From: Agarophyton chilense
Taxonomy: Eukaryota > Rhodophyta > Florideophyceae > Gracilariales > Gracilariaceae
DNA length: 64,000 nt
Direction of reading: 5' to 3'
Assembly: GCA_030374765.1 (NCBI GenBank)
Contig: JARGXX010000028.1
Span: 62,001-126,000 of the forward strand
Shown here: positions 56,580 to 64,000 of the stretch, in pieces
Numbering within the stretch: the first letter of the stretch is position 1
Layout of the letters: the number at the start of each line of letters is the position of its first letter
The notes under the pieces: model-generated
The model's database searches: none
Seen by the model: only the letters and a program-made list of their open reading frames with translations
Told to the model about the DNA's origin: nothing
Program-made: the position numbers and the translations under genes

Positions 56580-57170
56580 TCATGATGCGCCCATGTCCAC
56601 CTGAACCTCCCTTGTGATTAGCATTGGAGTAGCTTCATGTAGCTTCTTTTCAGTTGCACAAATTACCTCTGCGGTCACTTCATACTCCTTCGATAACCCT
56701 CGAAGAAGGGCGCGTAGCTTATCTTTGTCTGATACAGAATGACCGACACTGCCGAGCTTCGAATCGACTTCTGCTAGACGGCTCATGTATGCTAGCACAG
56801 AGTCACCCGGTTGAATGCATATCTCCTGATACTTGTGGAGCAGAACTTCGATGCTGGCTTGTGACACCATTTCGAAGTTCTTCCGCAGTGTCTTCCCTAC
56901 GACTTGTGGATCGTTCTCCTCCAGAACAGGGGCAATACAGGAATCGCCCACAGAAAGAAGGATGCACGAAAGCGCAATGTCGCGCTTCTCCTGATGTTTC
57001 TGCTGCTCGGCTACTGATTCGGGGTTCAGAATGCGGACACTGTCATCAACGATACCCCAAACAACTTTGGCCCGCAACACCAGTTCGATCTTGCGAGACC
57101 ACATGAAGTAGTTGTCAGCCTGCAGCACAGATACGCGTAGCTTAGAAAGCTCCACGAGCGCGTTTTCCAT
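56580..57170 (-). CDS. Copia-1 Gag
   Basis: This 196-residue frame from the ATG at 57170 has the Copia UBN2/Gag pattern: LQADNYFMWSRKIELVL, then VLLHKYQEICIQPGDSVLAY and KDKLRALLRGLSKEYEV. It ends at a TGA (56578-56580) after which the same frame continues into the zinc knuckle. Confidence 0.8.
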   Translation of the reverse strand: MENALVELSKLRVSVLQADNYFMWSRKIELVLRAKVVWGIVDDSVRILNPESVAEQQKHQEKRDIALSCILLSVGDSCIAPVLEENDPQVVGKTLRKNFEMVSQASIEVLLHKYQEICIQPGDSVLAYMSRLAEVDSKLGSVGHSVSDKDKLRALLRGLSKEYEVTAEVICATEKKLHEATPMLITREVQVDMGAS

Positions 57171-57222
57171 CTTGTTCAGCGATCGAAAGGATAGTTGAGA
57201 AGCACGAATTTGCGTTACGATA

Positions 57223-57232
57223 GGCTCATAAC
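57223..57232 (-). other. Copia-1 primer-binding site
   Basis: GTTATGAGCC adjoins the 5' LTR. It differs by one base from GTTATGGGCC of Copia-2, the complement of the initiator tRNA anticodon arm. Confidence 0.5.
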
Positions 57233-57493
57233 CTCTTATGGTAGATGCAGAAGTTGTTTCGTCGAAGCTACCGACGTTTTACTGTTGCAGTGTCGTGATG
57301 CTATGGTCTTAAGTACTACTCATTCTAGCTACTTGGCCTCCAGCCTTCTAGTCACCCAAAATCCAGAATGTAGTGCTACACCGTACCAGTGCTCGTAATT
57401 GAGCGCAGTGTAGAAGCCAAACGTCCGTATCAGACAACAGTGGCCAAACGTCCATCTTGGACCGTCGGCGCCAAATGTCCACATCGGACAACA
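57233..57493 (-). repeat. Copia-1 5' LTR
   Basis: It pairs with 52802-53062. Confidence 0.9.
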
Positions 57494-57728
57494 AATGCCA
57501 ACTTGATTGTGTCAAAGGGCGACTGCTACAGAGGCGTCCACTCAAAAGAATTAGAGCGGAGCAAGTCGCTCAAAGGTCGGACGATCGCAGTGTAGCCGCA
57601 GACCAACTGTCTGTAGAAGTCTGTGAGTCTAAGGAATTGTGGCGCAGGATTCATGGAAGACGGGGTACGGCAGTTTCCGTCTGAAGTGAGCAGTCAGTTT
57701 TGTGTCGCGACTTCTTCTGTTGATACAG
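57494..57728 (-). pseudogene. Element C (Ty3) RT-RNase H link
   Basis: It reads VSTEEVATQN, a stop, then APQFLRLTDFYRQLVCGYTA and PLSDLLRSNSFEWTPL, which is the Ty3 'FLG..nYYRrFI' connection. It joins 62830-63069 on one side and 52260-52796 on the other. Confidence 0.8.
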
Positions 57729-57733
57729 TAAAT

Positions 57734-58012
57734 ATGAGAACGATCATTGATGGAATTCGATCGTCTACAAATACGCCCGCTCAATGCTTTGTATTTGAAC
57801 ACTTAATTGTCGTTGCTATGAGTCTTCATTCGTACCACATGGCAACCTCTTATATCATGTATTACGCCCGTTAATTATGTTGTAATGTACTCTATTTATA
57901 CATCTATGTACCTCATGTTTGTAAACATCTGCGACCTCGCTCTCGCAGCAATTTTGTACTCTGTCGTACACTGTGTGTACCTAGTTCTACACCGCAAGTC
58001 TAATCATTCTTA
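57734..58012 (+). repeat. Copia-2 5' LTR
   Basis: It ends CATTCTTA directly before the primer site. An AT-rich CTCTATTTATACAT (about 57890-57903) may be the promoter core. Confidence 0.9.
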
Positions 58013-58025
58013 GTTATGGGCCCAG
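58013..58025 (+). other. Copia-2 primer-binding site containing the gag ATG
   Basis: GTTATGGGCCCAG is the exact complement of the conserved initiator-tRNA anticodon arm CTGGGCCCATAAC, the half-tRNA primer known from Drosophila copia. The ATG at 58016 lies within it. Confidence 0.75.
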
Positions 58026-61000
58026 CGCCCCAGTCCAATCTGCCGTCCCGGCCCAAGTTCTCCTGGGATGCCAAGTCTCCTCCATGGACTGATGGCAAAG
58101 GTGACCAGGAAGAATACCGTGATGCTGTGAAGCTCTGGCAAACGTTTCATAACGCACTACCAGCTTCGAACAGCAACATGATTCCAATTGCACTTCAGGC
58201 TATATGTCTTAAGTCGCAACTGTATGGCCGTGCAAAAGACCTTTACTCCGGAATTGCTGATGGCCAGTTGACGGAAGATGGCGCTGTGCATCGTCTGGTA
58301 GGAAAAATTTACCCGAAGGACGTTCTCTCTGTAGTCAGTGAGGCCTATCGCGATTTCAACCAACTCTGGAATACTCGTAGAGGCAACACAGAGACTATGA
58401 AGAACTTCGAATCCCGTTTCTCCGCGCAAGTTGCAAGGTTCAACTCCATCTCTGCAACGACTAAGCTTCCAGAGTGTATTACGGCGCTAATGCTGCAATC
58501 CAACTCTGCAATTGACGACTCTCAGCGGGTCTCTGTCATGGCAGCAGCTGCACCTTCCGATGAGAACCTGAATTCTCAATCGTCGAATGATGAGTTTCTG
58601 AGCTCTATCACGTATCAGTCAGTGGCCTCGGTAATAAAGCAGTGCGACAAGACTTCGCATGCCCTGAGTGGTACTGTACCGCTTACTGCTAGTTTTGCTG
58701 GCACCACGCAACACCGCGAACAACATCGCTATAGCAAGAACAGTTCTGGTTATTGTTACAAAGGACAGTCTCCTTCAATGAAATATCTTTGTGATATATG
58801 CGGCAAATACGGTCATTGGAAACGTAACCATAACCCTGACGGCTCACTACCTCATCATGTCAAGTCGTTCGATGCACCAGCTACATCATCTGCTTCGCGA
58901 GCTCCTGGATCGCGCCCTGACCATGATCAAGAAAGGAGAGACAAGTCGCAAAGGAAGACAGTGTCGTTTAATATGGCAACTCTGACTAGTTCATCAGCTA
59001 GTACCGGCAAGTCACCTGTCGAAGTTGGACCTCTACTTGACGACGGAGCACAGTACTCTGCAATTGTCCTTATCGAACTGAATCTACTTGCTGACCATAT
59101 AGGGATACCGCCCAATCCCAAGCTCGATGCTATTCCCAAAGCACTCGATGGACATACACATTGGCAGTATGGAGTCGGTGAACACTCCAGTCCGGCACGC
59201 TGCATCCTAGGATCTATTGTCATCACTGCGACATCTGACCAAGGTAGACCAGTCCGTATCACCCACCTTGTCCTGGATGGATCTTCTCAGTGGGTCATAG
59301 GAAGAAATGTAACTCGCAAGGCCAACATCGAGCATATTGGAAGAAATGCATTGGTTTTCCTGGCTGATGGTCATAGAGACCATATATCTATAATCAATGA
59401 AAGTTTCTTAAGCTACATAGCTCTAGATCGGTTTACCTCTCGTTGTAACAATGGTTCTACACTGTCATTCCTCTCAGCAGTCACTCTCGATAATGCACCA
59501 TGGCTTGAGGTCAAGAAGATTATAGACAAAGTCCACAAGCACGTTTGTGGTCATGCAAGCTATACAGACTACAAGCTCCTCCTCGAGAGAAACGGATTTT
59601 GGAATGAAACCATAGCTTCCTACCTCACGGACATGGTCAATCGCTGCACGGCTTGTCGGAGCACATCGGTCCCGCAGCCCAGTCGTAAGGTTTCAATCAG
59701 TTCTCTGTCAAAGAAATTCAACGAGGTTCTCTGTGTTGATCATCTCTATCTGGATGAAATACTACTAATGCATGTGATGGATCTTATCACACGATATTCG
59801 AGCGTCTATGCAGTTACCTCGACAAATCTCTCAGAAGCTGTTGTTGGCTTTGAAGCTTCATGGGTATCACAATTCTGGTACCCTTACTCTATTCGTGCAG
59901 ACAAGGCATTCCAAATAAGTGCATTCAAGAACTACACCAAGAAGCTTGGAATCCCAATTCACCCAGTGCCTCCTGGTAGGCATTCCAAGAATGCAATAGA
60001 GTCTAAACACAGCATCATCCGTAGCGTCTTTATTCGTCTAAAAGAAGCTGCTGGCGCGGACTTCGATCCAAAGCTCGCAGCATACAAGGCTGTGTCAATC
60101 TCGAATGACCTCTATGGAAACGACACTATGTCTGCATTCGAACTAGCCAAAGGCTTTTCTAGCCCTATCGTGGCAAAGCCTATCGAAACTGTAATCCCGG
60201 ATGATGTGCTCAATGCTCGTGACCAGCTTAAAGCTCGTCGCAAACTGGCGCTTATTTTGCGCTCGAAGGCAGTGACCGAAGTGCCAATTGCAGCTGGTGA
60301 TCTGACAGAAGTATACCAAAAGAAAGAATTTGAGAATAGAGGAAAATGGTCCGATCCCAAACCGGTCCTCTCTATCAACCAGCATGCACGTTCAGTGACT
60401 GTACCAGGACGCAAAAATCGAGAAATCACTGTTGCATTTGAAGATACTCGCCCAGCGCTGCCTCAAGAAAGCTTCGCCCAACTAGTACAAGATGGTATTG
60501 ACTCGAAATCCGAGATTTCAAGTGACCATTGTACTGCTTTAAAGGCACAGGCTGAAATGAACACAGATGCCAACTTTGAATGCTCTGTACCAAGTGACAC
60601 TGCGGTTGACTTATCTCAAGGTTCGTCTGATATCAACACACCTGTTGATGCACCTGTTGATGATGACTTCTCTACTGAATCCTCAAACGTTGAACCCTGT
60701 GTAGGAGACAATATCTCTGTTCTCTGGCCCCTTGAAGAACAATTATTCCCTGGCACTGTCCACTCGGCAACAGAAGATGGTCGTCTAAACATACACTATG
60801 AAGATGGGGATGTAGAACAACTTGAAATGGAGAAGGAGGTATGGAAGTTTACTGAAACACTCCCAGCCAGTTCTGGTACAGTGGCACAACTGGAAGTCAC
60901 AAGCACTGAGAACTCAGTCCTAGAATCGATTCTTGACCATTTTGGGAACAAACCATTTCTAAGGCACCACGCACAAGCGTTTGACCAATACCCTTTAGTC

Positions 61001-61243
61001 AACGCCTACAATGCAGAGGAAGATACATTTCTCAAGACTGTTCACCCGGTCACACACGAAGAAGTTCCTCCGAACTCCAATGTTATCAGCAGTCACACCT
61101 TATACAAAGTGAAGACTAATGATGACGGGTCTCTCAAGCTTAAAGCACGTATTGCACCACATGGGAACGAGGACGATTTGAAGAACGTCTTGAGCAAAGA
61201 CTGTACCACATGCCCACCCACAGGACTTCGGATCCTCGAATGA
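58016..61243 (+). CDS. Copia-2 Gag, protease, integrase and Tudor-like region
   Basis: A 1075-residue frame. Gag (to about residue 260) contains FSWDAKSPPWTDGKGDQEEY and ends with a knuckle CDICGKYGHWKRNH, a CCHH form. Protease: PLLDDGAQYS, where DDGA replaces D[ST]GA. Zinc site: HVCGHASY then CTAC. Integrase acids: LCVDHLYLDE, RADKAF and NAIESKHS. After the core, about residues 900-945, is ISVLWPLEEQLFPGTV with INIHYEDGDVE-like strands (NIHYEDGDVEQLEMEKEVW), a Tudor/agenet-like fold that reads modified chromatin in other proteins. The frame ends at a TGA just before the RT core; the same frame goes on. Confidence 0.85.
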   Translation: MGPAPQSNLPSRPKFSWDAKSPPWTDGKGDQEEYRDAVKLWQTFHNALPASNSNMIPIALQAICLKSQLYGRAKDLYSGIADGQLTEDGAVHRLVGKIYPKDVLSVVSEAYRDFNQLWNTRRGNTETMKNFESRFSAQVARFNSISATTKLPECITALMLQSNSAIDDSQRVSVMAAAAPSDENLNSQSSNDEFLSSITYQSVASVIKQCDKTSHALSGTVPLTASFAGTTQHREQHRYSKNSSGYCYKGQSPSMKYLCDICGKYGHWKRNHNPDGSLPHHVKSFDAPATSSASRAPGSRPDHDQERRDKSQRKTVSFNMATLTSSSASTGKSPVEVGPLLDDGAQYSAIVLIELNLLADHIGIPPNPKLDAIPKALDGHTHWQYGVGEHSSPARCILGSIVITATSDQGRPVRITHLVLDGSSQWVIGRNVTRKANIEHIGRNALVFLADGHRDHISIINESFLSYIALDRFTSRCNNGSTLSFLSAVTLDNAPWLEVKKIIDKVHKHVCGHASYTDYKLLLERNGFWNETIASYLTDMVNRCTACRSTSVPQPSRKVSISSLSKKFNEVLCVDHLYLDEILLMHVMDLITRYSSVYAVTSTNLSEAVVGFEASWVSQFWYPYSIRADKAFQISAFKNYTKKLGIPIHPVPPGRHSKNAIESKHSIIRSVFIRLKEAAGADFDPKLAAYKAVSISNDLYGNDTMSAFELAKGFSSPIVAKPIETVIPDDVLNARDQLKARRKLALILRSKAVTEVPIAAGDLTEVYQKKEFENRGKWSDPKPVLSINQHARSVTVPGRKNREITVAFEDTRPALPQESFAQLVQDGIDSKSEISSDHCTALKAQAEMNTDANFECSVPSDTAVDLSQGSSDINTPVDAPVDDDFSTESSNVEPCVGDNISVLWPLEEQLFPGTVHSATEDGRLNIHYEDGDVEQLEMEKEVWKFTETLPASSGTVAQLEVTSTENSVLESILDHFGNKPFLRHHAQAFDQYPLVNAYNAEEDTFLKTVHPVTHEEVPPNSNVISSHTLYKVKTNDDGSLKLKARIAPHGNEDDLKNVLSKDCTTCPPTGLRILE

Positions 61244-62533
61244 ATTGCATCTCTATTCGGCTGGATAATCCACAGGGCTGATGTGAAGGCTGCGTTTCTG
61301 CAGACAGGGGAGGCTCAAAGAAACGTCTATGTTCGCCCACCCAAAGAAAGCCAAATGAAATCGACTCATCTTTGGCTACTTCTGACAGCTGCCTACGGCC
61401 TTGTCAATGCAAATGACAAGTGGCAGAACCAGTCCGATAATGTTATGTTTGACATTGGACTCAAGCAGTCGACCCATGTTCCTCAGCTTTTCTTCCAGAA
61501 AGAAAACGGAAGGCTGGTATTAATTGTTGCTAAAATAGTTGACGACCTGAAAGCTGCAGGCGATGGCGACCGTGTGAAACGCTTTATGGAGGAGTTTGAC
61601 AGACGATTCAAGTTTGGTGATGTGATGCAAGGACAAGGCAAACTCCGATTCTTTGGCATCAACACTGTTCAAAATGGCGACTTTACCATTGAGACAGATG
61701 CGGACGATAAGATGAACTCTGTATCTGAGTATCCGTTTTCTAGGCAACGCCGCAAGCATTTTGATGAGCCACTCAATCAGCTTGAAAAGTCTGTGTTTGC
61801 CTCCACAAATAGTTCACTTGGATGGATCGGAACTGCGGCTTCACCATTTCGCTCATTCTATGACAGTTACCGGCAGCAAAAAGCCCCTGATCTAAAAGTG
61901 TGTCACCTTGTTGAACAAGTGAATATAGTTCGCAAGCTGAAGAAGCTCGGAACAACTATTGCTTACCCTAGACCAACAGACAAAAATCAGTATGAACTCA
62001 GCGTTCTAGTGTTTTCAGATGCGTCACGGACAGACAAATGTGGCCAACTTGGAGTTCTAACTGGTTTGCTTATCGGTGAGATGAAGAACAACTCGATTTA
62101 TCATGCCATATCATGGTTGTCTCACAAGTCAAAGCGCCCGGTCAAAAGCATACCTGCTGCAGAGATTTTTGCTGCCTCGGAAGGGATTGACGAAGGAAAG
62201 ACAATCTCTGAGGCATACTCGGAGCTTCTTGGCATGGAAATCAAGTTGAGACTTGCTGTGGACTCTAAGGACTTGTTTACTTCACTATCGACACAGAAGA
62301 ATTCTATCGACAAATCGATTCGTGGTGATGTTAGCTGCGTCCGTTTTGAATTTCAGACTGGTGCTATTGATAAGATATCGTGGGTTCCCGGCCATTCCAA
62401 CCTGGCAGATCCACTTACCAAGAAAGACAGCTCTGTGACAGATGCTCTTCAACTGAGTCTGTTAACTGGCAGACTTTGCTTCGAGTTCCAGGACATTGCT
62501 GAGACGAAGCATTCGAAGAAAAACTTTGGCTGA
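61244..62533 (+). CDS. Copia-2 reverse transcriptase and RNase H
   Basis: It continues in the same frame after the single TGA. RT: RADVKAAFLQTGEAQRNVYV, LLLTAAYGLVNANDKW and the catalytic box IVAKIVDDLKAAG, where IVDD replaces YVDD. RNase H: VFSDASRTDKCG, PAAEIFAASEGID, LAVDSKDLF and SNLADPLTKKD. The purine tract AAAGGGGAGGAA (62533-62544) precedes the 3' LTR. Confidence 0.85.
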   Translation: MASLFGWIIHRADVKAAFLQTGEAQRNVYVRPPKESQMKSTHLWLLLTAAYGLVNANDKWQNQSDNVMFDIGLKQSTHVPQLFFQKENGRLVLIVAKIVDDLKAAGDGDRVKRFMEEFDRRFKFGDVMQGQGKLRFFGINTVQNGDFTIETDADDKMNSVSEYPFSRQRRKHFDEPLNQLEKSVFASTNSSLGWIGTAASPFRSFYDSYRQQKAPDLKVCHLVEQVNIVRKLKKLGTTIAYPRPTDKNQYELSVLVFSDASRTDKCGQLGVLTGLLIGEMKNNSIYHAISWLSHKSKRPVKSIPAAEIFAASEGIDEGKTISEAYSELLGMEIKLRLAVDSKDLFTSLSTQKNSIDKSIRGDVSCVRFEFQTGAIDKISWVPGHSNLADPLTKKDSSVTDALQLSLLTGRLCFEFQDIAETKHSKKNFG

Positions 62534-62544
62534 AAGGGGAGGAA

Positions 62545-62824
62545 TATGAGAACGATCATTGATGGAAGTCGATCGTCTACAATTACGCCCGCTCAATGCT
62601 TTGTATTTGAACACTTAATTGTCGTTGCTTTGAGTCATCATTCCTACCACATGGCAACCTCTTATATCATGTATTACGCCCGTTAATTATGTTGTAATGT
62701 ACTCTATTTATACATATATGTACCTCATGTTTTTTAACATCTTCGACCTCGCTCTCGCAACAATTGTGTACTCTGTCCTACACTGTGTGTACCTAGTTCT
62801 ACACCGCAAGTCTAATCATTCTTA
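62545..62824 (+). repeat. Copia-2 3' LTR
   Basis: It matches 57734-58012. The purine tract lies immediately before it. Confidence 0.9.
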
Positions 62825-62829
62825 GTAAA

Positions 62830-63558
62830 GCCCAAGAACTCCACTTCAGCTACGCCAAAAGCGCAATTCGACGGTTTGGCGAAAAGTTGATGTTCTTTGA
62901 CAGATGACAAGACTTGACGGAGATACCGCTTTTGCTCTACCAGTGACTTGCTGTAGACAAGAATGTCATCAAGGCAAAGCACAAAGCACCTTCCATTCAC
63001 TTCTCGTAGAACCGTGAAGATGAGCCTGAGGAATACATCGGGCTCGTTGCAGAGTCCATAGAAAAGCACAGGCCATTAGAAGGAGCTAAATCGCGTTCGA
63101 ATAGTGGTCTTATGGCAGTTTTCGTCCTTGATGCTCATCTGGTGGTGGGGAAGTATTGAGCAGTATTCGTGTACTTAGTAGGATCTGGGACAACTAGGGA
63201 TGCAGTGTAGCTGTCTGCGGTGGTCAGATGACTCCAAGTAGTACGCAGTTGTAATTATATGCTAAAATGACAACTGTCACGTAATACAGTTTGAATACAA
63301 ATAAATTTCTGACCAGTGGCAATTAAATACCAGTTGTCCCCTGTCGGTTACATGTCGGTCATGGCACCAACGACATTCATAGTAGGCGCCAAAGAGGTCA
63401 ATTTTTGAAAAGATTGTGGTGCCTGCCACTTGGTACAAGCCTTTGTCAACCAATGGGAGGGGTGCTGCGTAAGGGATGGTTGTGCAGTTAATTTCACGAT
63501 AATCATCCCTTGCTGAGGTCTCCGGACTTCTTGTAGACGAAGAAGACCGCAGCTCCAA
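62830..63558 (-). pseudogene. Element C (Ty3) reverse transcriptase
   Basis: The frame 62830-63069 has LFYGLCNEPDVFLRLI, the catalytic CLDDILVYSKSL and VEVEFLGFT-type end. The frame 63277-63558 has TIFSKIDLFGAYY. Between them (about 63080-63280) is unmatched sequence. It is cut by Copia-2 at the FLGF motif. Confidence 0.75.
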
Positions 63559-63564
63559 CTCACA

Positions 63565-64000
63565 CCTCAGTCAGGGACAGAGACCCCAAAGTCATCTCCA
63601 ACTTCTGGAGATCTCTCGTTGAGCTTCTAAATATCCGATGTAACGTGTCCTCGGCCAACCATCCCCAAACAGACGGTCAATCAGATAATCTTATCCGAAC
63701 TGTCTCTAACCTGCTTCGTTCTAATTTACAGAAGACTCCTACCCATTGGGATCTCTCTCTGCCTACGATACAATTCAAATATAACGCCTCTCGTCATGGA
63801 TCAACTCAGCTTTCGCCGTTTGAAGTGGAACTCGGATATATTCCACACATCCCTTATACACGGCAAATTGAACACTGCCATGTTCGATCACAAGAAGTGC
63901 TGGATGTTATTGATCGCCGAAATGACCTTTGGGTTTTAGCTTGAGACAAACATGCCGACGCCACTGCGAAGCAGAAGAACTACGCCGATGAACGACGCCG
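63565..64000 (+). pseudogene. Ty3 integrase of a different, opposite-strand element
   Basis: The plus strand reads RDRDPKVISNFWRSLVELL, SSANHPQTDGQSDNLIRTV and LPTIQFKYNASRHGSTQLSP, the second half of a Ty3 integrase core. Where the usual catalytic Glu stands (GQ.E) the sequence has Asp (GQSDN). A TGA at 63942-63944 interrupts the frame, which continues to the window edge. Confidence 0.8.

Larger units (their letters stand above)
52802..57493 (-). mobile_element. Copia-1 (Ty1/Copia), 4.7 kb
   Basis: LTRs of 261 bp (52802-53062 and 57233-57493) differ at about 15 positions by hand count. The target duplication AAATG lies at 52797-52801 and 57493-57497, one base being shared with the LTR end. 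Removing the element makes the Ty3 RNase H of element C read through (KLAF joined to TSNSIL), which proves the insertion. A single gag-pol frame is broken by TGA 56578-56580, a frameshift near 55000, TAG 54622-54624 and TGA 53416-53418. Confidence 0.9.
57734..62824 (+). mobile_element. Copia-2, nearly intact, 5.1 kb
   Basis: LTRs of 279-280 bp (57734-58012 and 62545-62824) begin TATGAGAACG and differ at about 12 positions by hand count. The GTAAA target duplication is at 57729-57733 and 62825-62829. Removing it joins the Ty3 RT of element C (EVEFLGFT to VSTEEV) in frame. One gag-pol frame of about 1500 codons has a single TGA (61241-61243). The RT motif and RNase H are unlike Copia-1 and recall the GalEa/CoDi-like lineages, of which red algae have members; a tree is needed. 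Confidence 0.9.

Noticed and set aside
1-64000. CRISPR arrays, bacterial operons, phage or plasmid origins
   Set aside because: Nothing of this kind is visible; the sequence is clearly eukaryotic nuclear DNA with LTR retrotransposons and a spliced gene.

Overview
The window is nuclear DNA of a eukaryote: spliceosomal-type GT..AG introns are visible, TATA boxes and AATAAA signals occur, and Ty3 and Copia retrotransposons fill more than half of it. Host genes are short and intron-poor and sit in islands between nested retrotransposons. My best guess is a florideophyte red alga (Chondrus-like), which is an inference from genome style and not from a marker gene.

Host genes. The left edge holds a partial Myb/SANT-like gene (minus strand, about 1-482), a double U1-type zinc-finger gene with a one-base frame break (about 1497-2167) and a very GC-rich islet (3859-6774). 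The islet carries a damaged nucleobase permease of the NCS2 family and an intact secreted glycine-rich five-repeat protein. A small cyclin-box-like gene occurs twice (8161-8760 and 43510-44112) inside a duplicated 1.5 kb segment, each copy with a perfect E2F-type site upstream. At 44946-46855 lies a convergent pair of 60S-ribosome assembly genes, RPF2 and SBDS. Both are readable over their full length with no frameshift, yet they carry two and three in-frame stops.

Mobile DNA. From 13517 to 33264 lies an old Ty3 chromovirus (element B, minus strand). A second chromovirus (element A, 13995-24298, minus strand) has inserted into its 3' LTR with a 5-bp ATCCC duplication. Both have gag, protease, RT, RNase H, integrase and chromodomain remains in the usual order. 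Between the chromodomain and the 3' LTR, each also has a long ORF on the opposite strand that is followed by its own AATAAA. From 50.5 kb to the right end is a pile of nested elements. A Ty3 element (C, minus strand) is split by a Copia element (Copia-1, minus, 52802-57493) and by a nearly intact Copia element (Copia-2, plus, 57734-62824). A chimeric Copia remnant (about 50560-52240) and a Ty3 integrase on the plus strand at the right edge complete it. Degenerate DNA transposons, possibly piggyBac-like, with GGCCTCATATGAGGCC palindromes near their ends, occupy about 34.8-37.35 kb and 47.6-50.2 kb. A related 481-bp MITE is at 9995-10475.

How the parts relate. The most unusual signals are the conserved antisense ORFs of the two chromoviruses, the Copia-2 family whose gag start codon lies inside its tRNA primer-binding site, a Tudor-like module in Copia-2, and the nonsense-only decay of the RPF2-SBDS pair. 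The stretches 2168-3858, 10478-13516, 33265-34800, 37400-41100 and 46856-47610 hold no gene I can support.
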